From: Oxyruncus cristatus
Lineage: Eukaryota > Chordata > Aves > Passeriformes > Cotingidae
Length of the DNA stretch: 64,000 bases
Direction of reading: 5' to 3'
NCBI GenBank assembly: GCA_013399855.1
Contig: VXAY01007484.1
Coordinates: 1-64,000, forward strand
Part shown: in pieces, positions 24,101 through 35,928 of the stretch
How positions within the stretch are numbered: the first letter of the stretch is position 1
Layout of the letters: each line of letters starts with the position of its first letter
Position numbers and translations under genes: made by a program
The notes under the pieces: generated by a model
Seen by the model: only the letters and a program-made list of their open reading frames with translations
Told to the model about the DNA's origin: nothing
Databases searched by the model: none

Positions 24101-26589
24101 GTTCTGTCTGACATTTGCAATTTTTGAGAGTATTTGAAAGTCAGTTATCAGTATAACTTCTACTGTTTGGTCTCGATGAAGAAGGCATGTTAGCCTCTAA
24201 ATAGCAACTTGTGCGAAGTGATATTTGCTTGGCAAAAAACTGAAAAGGTTGAACTCCTTTTCTACTACACAGACCTTGATTTCAAGTACTGCATCATTTG
24301 TTTCACCATCAACAGTTTTGCTGTAATATCCCTGTCAATTTAATTAGAGATTTCCAAATTTGCAACACTGTCAGTGTGCAATAGCGTGAAATTCAATCAG
24401 AAGTGAGCTGGAAGTTCATCACTAAATTAATGATATTTACTGAAAATCTATTGATTTGAACTAGTGTATTACAAAGACCTTTTTTTTAGTTTAATCACTT
24501 CCAAATCTGCAGATTTTATCAAATTGCTTATTACACAGTTGTGAAACATGGAGGAAAGACTTCTTTAGTACAAATGGATTGAATGGATTGCAGCATGATT
24601 TTCACATGTCCATCAGCTGTGACAAGAATACAAGAAAAGGACCTGTAGGATCCAGACCAATAATCCAGTGGAAACAGTTGAGGAAACAAATAAAATATCA
24701 ATGAGTGATGGATCATACTAAGAAAATGTTGTTCACAAGAAAACAAGGCAAAATAAGGTTCTGTAGGGAAAAAAACACAACAACAAAAAAAGAAAACCCA
24801 CTGCAATTATTTCTTAAAATTACACAGATACATAGATAAATTAATTATAGGAAAGACAACAATATCAAAGGTTTTGTTTAAAATATACTGGATGAGATGT
24901 GTTGTCATATAGTAAAAGGAGATGGAGCTTGGAATTAGAAAACAAAAGCTAACTAAGAAGTGGAAAAGCACTTAACATATAATTTTTTAAAAATAATCTT
25001 TTAATAGCAGAATATTTTAGCAGCCATGATTTTGGGCTAGCTCTTAAAGAAGAGTCAAGCAGAAAGTTCTTCTAAGTTATCTGCCCAAAACTTTCACATC
25101 TGACTTTCATATTTGCAGAACCACATAGTCCCTGACCAGTTTTTGGAGTTAAATTGAAAATAAGGTAGCTTACAGAAATCTACATTTTAGGAGTTTATGG
25201 GTATAATAGTCCAGTTAAAATGAAGCACTCTTATGTATTAGTTGTTTACACTAAGCTCATATGTATAATCAGTTGCATTCAGATTAAAAGTTTTTCCTAG
25301 CATGACCATTTTGGTAACAATAAGCCAATTTTAAATAACCTTTATATGAATCAAATTCTGTATATATTTATACTCTATACATATATATTATGTAAATATA
25401 TCTATACTACACTATATAATTTCTTTTTTTTGAAGGGCAAAGAGTAACTCCGAGACCTGGAAGGCTTCAACAGTGAGAAAGGAAGAACAGTATATATATA
25501 CTCTCTCTATATATATATTTATACTATTCTTTATATATTTATACTATAAAATACATTTATATTAATGGAATAAGGAATACATGTTTTAGTCTGTGTTAAT
25601 CTGTTTTCTGTTCTCTTACAGCATACAAATCCATACCACTACATGTTAGGGCTAGTAATTACTCTATACTTCTGAGTTGGTAGTGTTCATACCTTCTCAA
25701 AAAACTTGCTGTTTATTGTACTGTGCTTATTTATAAAAGAGATTTTATTGTTTTTTTTTCTCGTTGTCAAACTTAGTTCTGGTTGAACCCTGAAAAAAGA
25801 GGAACAATTAATATCTTTTTATACAGTCCCTATTCTTTTCAGGCAGTGTTAAATAAATTATGGTATACTACAAGACTTAAAGCCCAGCAAGAATCCAAAG
25901 CCTTCTATGGTACTTTTAATGTTTCAGTTTAAAGGCAAACAGTTTTGTCTCCGTAGGCAACCCTTTTGAAGCTTCTCATCTCACAGAGAAATCAGCTTTT
26001 TAAGAGAAAAGACAATTTGTATTAAAATATTTTTATCAAACTGAAATAAAAGCAGAGCTTTACAAACTGGCCTCTTGTAAGTAGACACATGTCTACGTGT
26101 ATGCTAATGCTTGGGTAACTGAAAATACAAAACAAGCGTAAAAGTTTTATAAAAGGCAACCGTTACTTTTGAAGCAGATAAGCAAAAATCCTATGACCTA
26201 TATAAAGAAGCTGTCCTGTAGGTTTTGTCTAAACGGGTAAAGGATTTTTTCTTGGGAGAGAGTGTTTTAGTAGTGGGGTTTTTTTTCACTGTGTTGGGAC
26301 TCTAAAACAAAAGCTTGTGTTAACTACTGAGAATGCTGCCACAAGATACAAATCTGTGTATTCTTGTAATAGCTTGTGCAAAGGGATCTGGTATTACAGA
26401 CACTTTGAAACGAAGCCTTTAACACATATTTATTCAGCCTGAAAATACCCCAGTGAAATAAGCAAGTGTTCATTCATTTTTTGAATACAAAAATCAGAGA
26501 AGGAAGGTTTCCTGAAATATATAATCTGGGAGTTTTACCTAAATCTCTGACCACTGGATACACCATCTAAGTGTACCCACACATAAGTG
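21121..26589. other. AT-rich stretch without recognisable gene
   Basis: Short open frames on both strands (21123-21506 minus, 21533-21814 plus, 22569-22850 minus, 24531-24806 minus) lack any known domain. A T-run lies at about 23757-23772, and an A/T microsatellite-like block at 25360-25560 is listed separately. Confidence 0.5.
25360..25560. repeat. A/T-rich microsatellite-like block
   Basis: Two TA-rich clusters (around 25365-25430 and 25490-25555) made of TATATA, TATACT and TTTATAC words, separated by about 60 bp of more complex sequence. This is typical of decayed (TA)n and (TATAC)n tracts. Fragility and length variation are likely but not shown. Confidence 0.75.
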
Positions 26590-26704
26590 TTCAAAAAAAG
26601 CGTGGATGTGGGACTTGAGGACATGATTTAGTGGTAACATGGCGGTGCTGGGGTAATAGTTGGACTCAGTCTTGAAAGTCCTTAATGATTCTACAATTCT
26701 ATGA
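26590..26704 (+). mobile_element. CR1 LINE, 3' end fragment
   Basis: The order GTGGATGTGGGACTTGAGGA, CATGATTTAGTGGTAACATG, CGGTGCTGGGGTAATAGTTG, GACTCAGTCTTGAAAGTCCT, then AATGATTCTACAATTCTATG is the CR1 3' tail with two diverged octamers at the end. Confidence 0.9.
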
Positions 26705-27033
26705 GCCCATAGCAGTCATTCTAAAGGAAGTTTTCTCTGTTGTAATTTTTTAAACATACAATTCCAATTCAGAACTGCCACTGCTTTCAAAGAACAAGTT
26801 TAGGAAAGAACATATATCTTATGTGTTTTACATAAATTACATTCTGAAGGGAAGATAAACAAGTAGGTTTTACACCAATGAAAAGTACCTTAACCACAGT
26901 CTTTTTTAGGCCGTGGTCAACATTAGAGGTTATTATGTTTTTCAGAGGAAAACTTCAGCTTTTGGTAAAAAGGAGTAAACAGTAACTGATTTGATGGCAT
27001 TTTCTCAGCCTTAATCAGTTTGCTACACAATCT

Positions 27034-28350
27034 TGAATGGCTGAGCTTTGCAGGCACCTCTGAAGATATCTAGTCCAACCACCTCATTCAAACAGAGTCA
27101 CCCACAGAAGGATGCTCAGCATCATATCTGATCAAGTTTTAAATGTCTCCATGATTGGAGACTCTACAGCCACTCTGGGAAACCTATTCCAACCTCACAT
27201 GAAAAACTGTGTTTCTTATATTTAAATGAAGTTTCCTATTTTTCAGTTTGTGCCCATTACCTCTTATTCTGTCATGGGGCACCGCTGAAAGGAGTCTGGC
27301 TCCATCTTCTTTACTACTCTCATAAAGAATTTAAAATATTGATAATACCCCCCTGAGCTTTCTCTTCTCCAGCTGAATAGCCCCAGCTCTTTCAGCCTCT
27401 CCATATATGACAGATGCTTCAGGCTCTCAATTATCTCCATGTCCCTTGAGTGGACTGTCTCTAGTATGTTCACATCTCTTTTGCACTGAGGAGCCCGACA
27501 CTGGACACAGAACTCAAAATGTGTCTCACAAGGGCTGAGCAGAGGGTGAGGATCACCTCCCTTGACATGCTGACAACACTGTCTAATCCAGCCCAGGTGC
27601 CCAATGGCCTTTTTTGCTGCAGGAGCACACTGATGGTTCAAGGTCAGGTTGCTGTTCACTAGAACCTTATCTCCTTCCATGCCAAGCTGCTATTCAGTTG
27701 TTTGGCTCCATCCTGTCCTGGTGCCTGAGGTTATGTACTTGGCATTTTCCACTTGCTGAACTCCATGAGGTTCCTATTTGCTCATTTCTCCAGCCTGCCA
27801 AGGTCTCTGTGAATATCAACCCTGTGGTACCAAGTCAACCCTCCCAGTTTTATCATCTGTAAATTTGCTGAGGATTAACAATGAAAATATTACATACTAC
27901 TAGTCACAGTATGTACCCTTGGGACAAACCAGGAATAACTGGACTCCAGCTGGACTTTGTGTATCTGATCATAACCATTTGAGTTAACATTTCACTTCAC
28001 TGTTTTCTTATCTAGTCCATTCCTCATTAATTTTTTCCATGTGGATATGATATAAGACAGTGTGAAAGCCTTATAAAAGTCAACATAAACAGCACCTACT
28101 GCTCTCCACTTCTCATTGTTGAAGCCTTTCAGATTTCGGGGTTACTCTTTCCCCTTCAAAAAACCATGCTGGCTTGATGTGATGTGAGGTTGACAAATTG
28201 TAGTTCCCTAGATCCCCATTTTTGCCCTTCTTGAATACAGCAGTGATATTTGCTTACTTTCAGTCATCTAAGTCTCCCCACTACCTCCTCAACTTCCACT
28301 GCCATCACCTATCACTTAGTTATAAAATCTCCAAAAGTGCTAAGAACTTT
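27034..28350 (-). mobile_element. CR1 LINE, long 3' fragment with decayed reverse transcriptase
   Basis: About 1.3 kb, the longest CR1 piece here. On the minus strand the 5' end carries reverse-transcriptase remnants: the DNA around 28050-28110 translates to VYVDFYKAF, the motif A region (consensus-like VYLDFSKAF, whose first Asp is catalytic), followed by a frameshift before the next motif. Downstream on the minus strand come the usual CR1 words whose antisense appears here as GGGCTGAGCAGAGGGTGAGG, CCCAGGTGCCCAATGGCC, CCTCTTATTCTGTCATGGGG and TCTAGTCCAACCACC. Frames at 27264-27680 (minus) and 27614-27862 (plus) are fragments or shadows. It is a dead copy. Confidence 0.9.
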
Positions 28351-28609
28351 TCATTAAATAATAAAACTAAACAAACACAACCAAAAAAACCCAACCCTGA
28401 AGTGATTGTTTGTGTAGAATATTTATCATAAAATTAAGTGTACTGAACTGTGTTTGATTGGAGTGTAACATATTTTGGAAGACAATATATAACTGACTCC
28501 CATCGTTTCCTAAAAGACACCTTAGCATTTAACTAAGAATTACTTAATATTACTCACCGTAAAACCAACTAGGAGAAACATAAAATAAATCAGATGTTGG
28601 TATAAAGTC

Positions 28610-29482
28610 AAGAATTCTATACAGCAACAGTATGATGACACCAAGCTGTGTGGTGCAGTCAACACGCTGGAGGGAAGGGATGCCATCCAGATGGATGGAA
28701 TAGTCTTGAGAGGTGGGACTATGCGAACCTTCTGAAGTTCAACAAGGCCAAGGACAAGGTCCTGCACATGGGTTGGGCCAACCCCAAATACAAACTAGAT
28801 AGAGAATGGATTGAGAGCAACCCTTAGGAGAAGACCTTACCATTGTTGAGGGACTTTGTCTCGATAATGTGCTTGCAGACCAAAAAGCCAACTATGTCCT
28901 GGGCTGCATTAAAAGCAGCATAGCCAGTAGGTTGATGGAGATGATTTTACCCCTCTACTCCACTTTGGTGAGATCCCACCTGGAGTACTGTGTCTAGTTG
29001 TGGGGTCCACAGCATAAGAAGGACATGGACCTGTTGGAGTGAGTCCAGAGGACAGTAACAAGGGTGATCAGAGGGCTGGAGCACCTCTCCTATGAAGACA
29101 GGCTGAGACAGTTGAGGCTGTTCAGCTGGTAGAAGACAAGGCTCCAGAACCTTCCAGTGCCTGAGGGGAGCCTACAAGAAAGCTAGAGAAGGACTTTTGA
29201 CAAAGTCAAAAAAAGCACGTAGTGATAGGACAGGGAGTTATGGCTTTAAACTGAAAGATATTAGGTCAGATTTTAGGAAGAAATTCTTTACTGTGATGGT
29301 GGTGAAGCACTGGATCAGGTTTACCAGGGAATCTGTGGATGCCCCATCCCTGGAAGTGTTCAAGGCCAGGTTGGATAGGGCTTCAAGCAACCTGGTTTAG
29401 TGGAAGGTGTCCGTGAGCATGGCGAGGGGTTTGGAACTAAATGATATTTAATGTCCCTTCCAACACAACCTATTCTATGATC
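28610..29482 (+). mobile_element. CR1 LINE, 3' fragment including ORF2 C-terminus
   Basis: It starts just after the reverse-transcriptase catalytic box (YDDTKLCGAV, corresponding to FADDTKLGG). It continues through GAAGTTCAACAAGGCCAAGG, CTGGAGTACTGTGTCTAGTT and GCACCTCTCCTATGAAGACA to the conserved ORF2 tail, where the frame at 29197-29400 gives DFRKKFFTVMVVKHWIRFTR then DAPSLEVFKARLDRASSNLV. The 3' end is CCCTTCCAACACAACC and one octamer-like TATTCTATGATCC. Stops and indels upstream show that it is non-functional. It lies back to back with the minus-strand CR1 at 27034-28350. Confidence 0.92.
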
Positions 29483-30589
29483 CTTTCAGGAGGTAAGCAG
29501 TACTGTAAATGTAACTGTACTTAAAATATAGAACAACATCTTGTCCAGTTTCTAAACCCATGGCATAGGGCATTTATATAAGTCCATGTGAGCTAGGCAG
29601 GTATTCTATTCTTATTCTGTTTTAATTCACAAAACATCATGGAAATACTCACAGGAAGAAATATATTGAAGAACAAAGATAAAATAAATTAGGAGCTGAA
29701 TCATAGATGATTGAAAGTCCAATAATGTAAAGGAGATTAAACATTGAAAAGATTGTGAATATGGAATAATATGAACAGAAGTAAAATTAGAGTTCAATGT
29801 ATCATCTTTACTATATGCCTGCTGAATTTCATTTTTTTACCTCAATTTTACATTGGGAATTACTGCAAAAATCACCCACTTTAAAAGCAGCTGCAGATTC
29901 CTTGTAACTTGAATTATTTATTAATCTCCCAAAATGTGACTCGTAATTTTTTTTTTTTTTGTTCCAGTGATCCTTTTTTCATATGCTGTAGAAGTCAGTA
30001 AAATAAATCTTTCCTTCTCCATGGAAGAGACATCACTAGTTGCATAAGATTTCCCAAGATTAGAAAAATTGTAGAGATCTGTCTCCATCATGTCCTTTAC
30101 ACTCGTAGATACAAGATAGCTGAAACAGTTCGAAGAGGGCCATAAGCATGTATATTGTCATACAAAATGGAGAACTACAACACTGTCAGTGGGGAAAATG
30201 AGAATACTATTATGCACAGGAGTCAGTGTTTAAGGAGAGACAATTACTTGCAAAGTCACTAATTCAACCTCTGAGTCTCCTTTTAATCCTACTTTAGGCA
30301 ACTCTTGGATTGTAATGTATATTGGATGAAAATACCCTTTCTACAATCAAATGACTCTAAGAACAATTATTTTGTGAATACTCTTCCTTGTAATTTCTAG
30401 TATATCTTTTTCTTCCTGTCACTTGTACCAGGATTTGTGAGGGAGGAAGTTATGGGACAAGTAGTTCTCCTTTAGATGTTTTCTTCTTCTGCAGAGTCTG
30501 TAACTGAGGAGTTCAAGACTAATTCTTCTTCTTTAGAGTAGAATATAGAGCCAGATCTTCTGTTTTTGTGACCAGTATCATATGTGGCA
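29483..30589. other. No recognisable feature
   Basis: AT-rich DNA between CR1 fragments, with a T run near 29948-29960. No coding signal. Confidence 0.5.
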
Positions 30590-30746
30590 ACAAGTGGTGG
30601 ATTCTCCACCCTTGGAGGTTTTCAAGATGAGGTTGGACGTGGCACTTAGTTCCATAGTCTAGTAACCACGGTGGTGTTGGACCAAGGGGTGGACTTGATG
30701 ATCCCAGAGGTCCTTTACAACCCGTCTGATTCTGTGATTCTATGAA
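30590..30746 (+). mobile_element. CR1 LINE, 3' end fragment (subfamily 1)
   Basis: It has GGTGGATTCTCCACCCTTGG, TTCAAGATGAGGTTGGACGT, TAGTAACCACGGTGGTGTTG, GGGTGGACTTGATGATCCCA and a tail of two octamers (GATTCTGTGATTCTATG). It shares the specific ACCACGGTGGTGTTGGA word with the inverted copy at 32584-32930, so both belong to one subfamily. Confidence 0.92.
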
Positions 30747-32583
30747 GTGACTAGAGTTTATAATTTCCAAGTATTCAGTCCAGTTTTATGTCCTTACATG
30801 ACCACTACACAATTACTGTCATTGCAGTTCCTGATTTAGCTCTTCTCTTAATGACATAATGGACTTCCTAAATTTCTCTGGGTGTAGTCTCAAGTCCCAA
30901 TCAAGCTTATTTTGATACAGCTAAAAAACTAGAGTTTCAGCCTTTGTAATGGCATACACCTATCTTATTTCGGTCCTTGATTCAGTTTATGTGACAACAG
31001 AGATTTACCATGACATGCTGCAAAGTTAACTTGCTAATTCGTCGAGATTCTAAGCATGTAAAAAACCCAACAAACAACATTTTGCATGTACACATGTCCC
31101 TGGTAAATTCCATCCAGCTCGGCGACATAGTGTTTTGGCCACGTGCCTTTGTTGCTTTGTAACTTAATCTGTCACATTCCCACTGACACTTGGAGCAATT
31201 TCAGATCTTTAGCGTCCTCTTTTATTCCAAACCTGAGTTTTCAGAGCAAGGAGTTATGACACAGAAGAGGGATTTGAACAGTTTTGCCTCTCCCTTGTTG
31301 CTTGTCTGGTTTCTTTCTCCTTAGGAGGCCTTGCACTTAACAGCTCGTTACATTTCCCTTTAAAAGGTTCACCCTGATTTAATTTTGAAAATCAAACATT
31401 CTAACATGAAACAACTTTAGGGTGTATATAAAGGATATAAAATGGGATGGGGGAAGCAGAGATGACACAATGTCAAAAGTAATGAAAATGTTTCAGCTTG
31501 GGGCAATAATGTTATGAAGACTTAGCACAGATTCTTCTGTGAATTTTTCAGGTTTATGGTATGTGCAATTCACTACTTAACTACTAAACTGATGGATTTT
31601 AACTTACTGACACTGATTACCTAATAGATATTAGCATGATTTATACACTAACCGTAGGATTTTTAAGGTCCTAGTATAGTGAATAACGACTGTGATCAAA
31701 ATCAAAATTTTAATGCTACTAATAATGATGCAGATACATTCAGTGGACTGTCAAATGGGGAAGAGCCTCTTATTTCTGCAGGATGTTATTATCACATTAT
31801 TGTCTACTCCTGGGAAAGTTTTAATGGTATGTTAATCCTGCAGATCTGTTTCACTATTAAACATAGATCTAAAAATCCTAACTCCAGTTCTAAATAACGG
31901 GCTTCATAAAATGTAACTTCACTTTTATAAAGAGAGATCATTCTGGGTTCATTAAAGACAGAGAACTGACAGAGAGTATACAGAGAGTGATGGAGTACTC
32001 CACTCCAGCAGCTCACAGTATAAATCCTTGGCAATTTAATCTCAAGAAAGATAGGAGGTTGTCAATAAGTTCAAAGGGGGCAGTTTTTACCTTATGGGAA
32101 ATAGACCCATAATTTATGAAATAGATAGAAACTCTTTACTGCAATGTGTAGTGTGAATGAATGACTAGATCTAAACTATTTGCAGTCTTGTACCTCTTGT
32201 ACCTCTTTGGAATACAATTCTGCCACCACAAAGGACTGTGAAAGTGGAGTAGCCACACTTAGATAGTGTTTTATCACTACATTTGCAAGAACGACAAGCA
32301 ACTTTTTACTAGTCAAGAAGAAAATATCTGGTTTATTGGGGATCAAATGTTAAGTTGAGCAGGCCTTAAAGTGTTACATTTCAAATTAATTTTTTACTCT
32401 TTAGACATTCCTCTGCTTTTCCACAAGGCTTTCAGGTTTGTTTTTTTTTTTAATTTGTATTTGTTAGACATGTCAGCAAGCATGTTGTACAAGCTAATCA
32501 GCTGATGTTACACAGTTTGTTTAGATCTTGTTTTCTAAAAATCTAGCCTTGATTTTCCACATTTTCAAACACTGATCAATAAA
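30747..32583. other. No recognisable gene; spacer of an inverted CR1 pair
   Basis: About 1.8 kb of AT-rich DNA. Open frames at 31679-31897 (plus) and 31804-32034 (minus) have no known domain. Confidence 0.5.
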
Positions 32584-32930
32584 TAGAATCATAGAATCAT
32601 AGAATCAGCCATGTTGGAAAAGGCCTCTGAGATCATCAAGTCCAACCCTTGATCCAACACCACCGTGGTTACTAGACTATGGCACTAAATGCCACATCCA
32701 GTCTCACCTTAAAAACCTCCAGGGATGGAGGGTAGTCCATTCCAATGCCTAATTACCCTCTCTGTGAAGAATTTATTCCTAATATCTAACCTAAACCTCC
32801 CCTGGTAGAGCTTAAGACCAGACCTTCTTGTCTTACTGACAGTTGCCTGGGAGAAGAGACCAACCCCCACCTGGTTACAACCTCCTTTGTAGTAGAGAGT
32901 GATGAGCTTCCTCTTTTCCAGGCTAAACAA
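32584..32930 (-). mobile_element. CR1 LINE, 3' end with intact octamers
   Basis: It begins on the plus strand with three tandem TAGAATCA units (32584-32607), the reverse complement of the CR1 3' octamer repeat. Next come GCCATGTTGGAAAAGGCCTC, GAGATCATCAAGTCCAACCC and CCAACACCACCGTGGTTACT. On the minus strand a frame at 32709-32930 preserves the ORF2 C-terminal tail ([20 protein letters not shown]). The regular octamers and readable tail make it one of the younger copies in the window. Confidence 0.95.
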
Positions 32931-33676
32931 AGATAATTAATGTGCCTTTCAAGGACTTTCTTTTAAATACTAAAGCTTGAAAAAATACAGAAAAAACAAC
33001 TCCTACCTTTTCTGAATAACAACAGTCACTTCAAATTCGGTTGTCAATAAACATCCTTACACCTGTGATGAGAGTTTTAGCTTTTGCTAAAAGATTTCTA
33101 TTGAAAAAGAAAAAAAAATGCAGAGAAATGTCAAAAACCTCTGAAAGTGAAAATAGAAAATATACAGTAGTATGTCTTTTGATTATCACAGAAAAAATAC
33201 TCAGTATAAATAATGTGTTTCCAAACCCAAGTGTAGTTAAAATCATTCCATAGCTAAAAAGGCTTACTATGTTCTTATTCTCAGATACTTCTTGCAATGC
33301 TTGGGATAGCTTGGCTCTGTGGACTCTTGTCTTCTGCAGCCATGTAGCATGACTCAGTCCTCATCGGAGGTGCATTTGTTTTTAAGACAGAAATATATGT
33401 AAGAATAGTGTGGTGTGTTGCAGTACATAATATCTTTCAGGAACAACATTATCATACTGTAATTTATGGTATAAATTGTCAGAAGCAGGAGATAAGACTT
33501 CCTAATTCAACTGTGTATGACCATGGTGATTATCAATGATATTTTTCTTTTGTGATGACCTAATAAAAAAGATTTGAAAGGGCATTTTTGGGGTTTTGGT
33601 TTGGTTTTGTTGGTTTTTTTTTTTTTTTTTTTCTGACACTATTAACAAATCAGTCACTACTTCAAAACATGAAATA
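32931..33676. other. No recognisable feature
   Basis: AT-rich DNA with a long T run near 33617-33632. Frames on both strands at 33031-33297 overlap each other and are not supported. Confidence 0.5.
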
Positions 33677-34645
33677 CAGAATCAAAAAATTGCTTAGGTT
33701 GGAAAAGACCTTTAAGATCATTGAACCAAACTGTTAGCCTAACACTGCCAAGATGACCAACAAACCATGTCCCTAAGCACCACATCTACAAATCTTTTAA
33801 ATTCTTCCAGGGATGCTAACTTCACCACACTTCCCTGGGCAGCCTGTTTCGACATTTGACAACCCTTTCAGATGAGAAATTTTTTCCAATATCTAGTCTA
33901 AAGGTCCGCTGGCACAACTTGAGGTCATTTCCCCTTGTCCTGTCACTTGGTACATAGGAAAAAAGACCAACCTACACTTGAAAACAACTTCCTTTCAGGT
34001 AGTTGTAGAGAGCAATAAGTTGCCTCTGAGCCTACTTTTTTTTCAACCTAAACCAACCCAGCTTCCTCAGCTGCTCCTCATCAGACCTGTGCTCCAGACC
34101 CTTCCCCAGCAACATTGCCCTTCTCTGGACTTACTCCAGCACCTCAATGTCTTCCTTGTAGTAAGGGGCCCAAAACTGAACATAGGATTTGAGGTGCAGC
34201 CTAACCAGTGCTGAGTACAGGGTGACAATCCTGCTGGCCACACTATTTCTGATACAGGCCAGGATGCCATTGACCTTCTTGGCCACCTGGGCACACTACT
34301 GGCTCATGTTCAGCACTGTCAGCCAGAACCCCCAGGTCCTTTTTTGCCTGGCAGCTTTCAAGCTGCTCTGTCCCCAGCCTGTAGTGCTGTATGAAATTAT
34401 TGTGACCCAAACCCAGAACCCAGCTCTGCCTTGTTGAACACCACACAGTTGGCCTCAGCCCATCAATCCAGACTGTCCAGATCTCTCTGTAGAGCCTTCC
34501 TGTCCTCCAGCAGATCAACACTTCTGCCCAACTTGGTGTTGTCTGCAAACTGACTGAGAGTGCACTTGATACCCCTGTCCAGATCATTGATAAAGATATT
34601 AAACAGAACTAGTCCCCAGTACTGAGCACTGGGGAACACCACTAC
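33677..34645 (-). mobile_element. CR1 LINE, ~1-kb 3' fragment with mutated catalytic box
   Basis: Antisense words in order: TTAGGTTGGAAAAGACCTTT, CCCTGGGCAGCCTGTTTCGA, CCCCTTGTCCTGTCACTTGG, GCCCTTCTCTGGACTTACTC and CCAGAACCCCCAGGTCC. On the minus strand at about 34500-34620 the reverse-transcriptase region reads [20 protein letters not shown] then ADNTKLG, so the catalytic FADD box is FADN here: the second Asp is lost. Frames on both strands over 34067-34587 are out-of-phase shadows. It is a dead copy. Confidence 0.93.
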
Positions 34646-35548
34646 ATAGTCTGTAGACAGGGAAGATGTGCCCTACCTAGCCTTACAGGTGCATCACTTT
34701 CCTCTTCTCTTCTGTCTGTGGAAGTAAAGAAGTTCCTCTCCTTTCCTTTCAGCAGCTACCATCCAGCAATATTGGACCAGAGATATCAAACTGAAGGTCA
34801 ATTAGTTTCAGGTTTTTCTACTTTTACAGGCATATTTACTCATGTCACAAACACCAGTCTAGACCTCTTCCCTCTTTTACAAGTAGAAGAGTTTGCCTTA
34901 AAAGCTGCAGCATTTGAGTTTGAGCTTTTAAGACTGAAACTTTTAGTTTGGTTTGGATTTAGGTTTTTTAATTTTTAAAGCATGAGTCTCTGCACATACA
35001 TAGAGATATTGTCCTAAACATGGACATTAGGCCACCTCTGTCAATATACCCATATTAGAATACACAGGGCTGGAGATGTAAGTCTACTATATCATTCGAT
35101 TCTCAATAAACCATCAGGTAGAAAGAACATAAACTGGTTCAAATATAGCAAAGCAAGTGTTCAAAAATATTAGCAGAGATTTGTTTGTTTACCAGAGTAA
35201 AAGCACAGTGTAATGACTCTGCCTTTGAATGCCATTTTTATGTCTGAAAGGATAAAAATAAATCAAAATTGTTGGGCTTTCTTATTCTTTATCTGAAATA
35301 AATTTTTGACCATTGGGTTATTGCAGAGATTTGTTGCTCTTAGACTGCACTGTATTCTTCCCATTAGGACTGCTGAGAAAATATCTCCTGTACACTTTAA
35401 TGAACAGGCTCAGATTGTCCTGTAATATAACACTTATCATTATTTCCCCCTTAATCAACTGTAAGTGGGAACATTGATATCTTTAAGACAAGCTGAGGAG
35501 AACTGCTGGTAACCCAAATGCCTCTAGATCAAACCTTTCCTCCACATT

Positions 35549-35580
35549 ATATTATTACTGCACACAATATTATTACTGCA
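35549..35580. repeat. Exact 14-bp direct repeat, two copies
   Basis: ATATTATTACTGCA occurs at 35549-35562 and again at 35567-35580 with a 4-bp gap. This is probably a replication-slippage duplication. It would also fit a tiny insertion scar, but the gap is too short to hold an element. Confidence 0.85.
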
Positions 35581-35699
35581 GATGAGAAAATGAAGAACTA
35601 TTCTTGCGCTTATTACATGACTATCTAGTGGTATTCAGTTCAAGGCCCTCTGTGCCACCTCTGTGAGGTTTACAGACTAGGAAAGAAACACACCTCAAG

Positions 35700-35765
35700 A
35701 AACAATGGCTGAAGCTAGACTGATTCAAGCTGGAAACAAGACATATATTTTTCATCAAAAGCTAT
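35700..35765 (+). mobile_element. Possible ancient CR1/L3-type fragment
   Basis: GAAGCTAGACTGATTCAAGC followed by TGGAAACAAGACATATATTT resembles a segment found near the 3' end of old amniote CR1/L3 copies (compare the words agattgattcaagttggaaa). It is short and diverged, recognised only by word similarity. Confidence 0.35.
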
Positions 35766-35880
35766 CGGGAAAGACAGACTCCATGTCTTACAGTCTTCCA
35801 GGTAGACTCAGACCCTGTATAAAAGAGGCTACTGTTTATTCAAATGTCAATTGTTAGGCTAAATGCAGGAATAATGAATG

Positions 35881-35928
35881 AAATTTTATGCATCCAAACA
35901 TATCAAATTTTATGTATCTAAACAAAGG
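35881..35928. repeat. 24-bp tandem duplication
   Basis: AAATTTTATGCATCCAAACA and AAATTTTATGTATCTAAACA start 24 bp apart and differ at two positions in their first 20 bases. A local tandem duplication that has since diverged. Confidence 0.75.
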
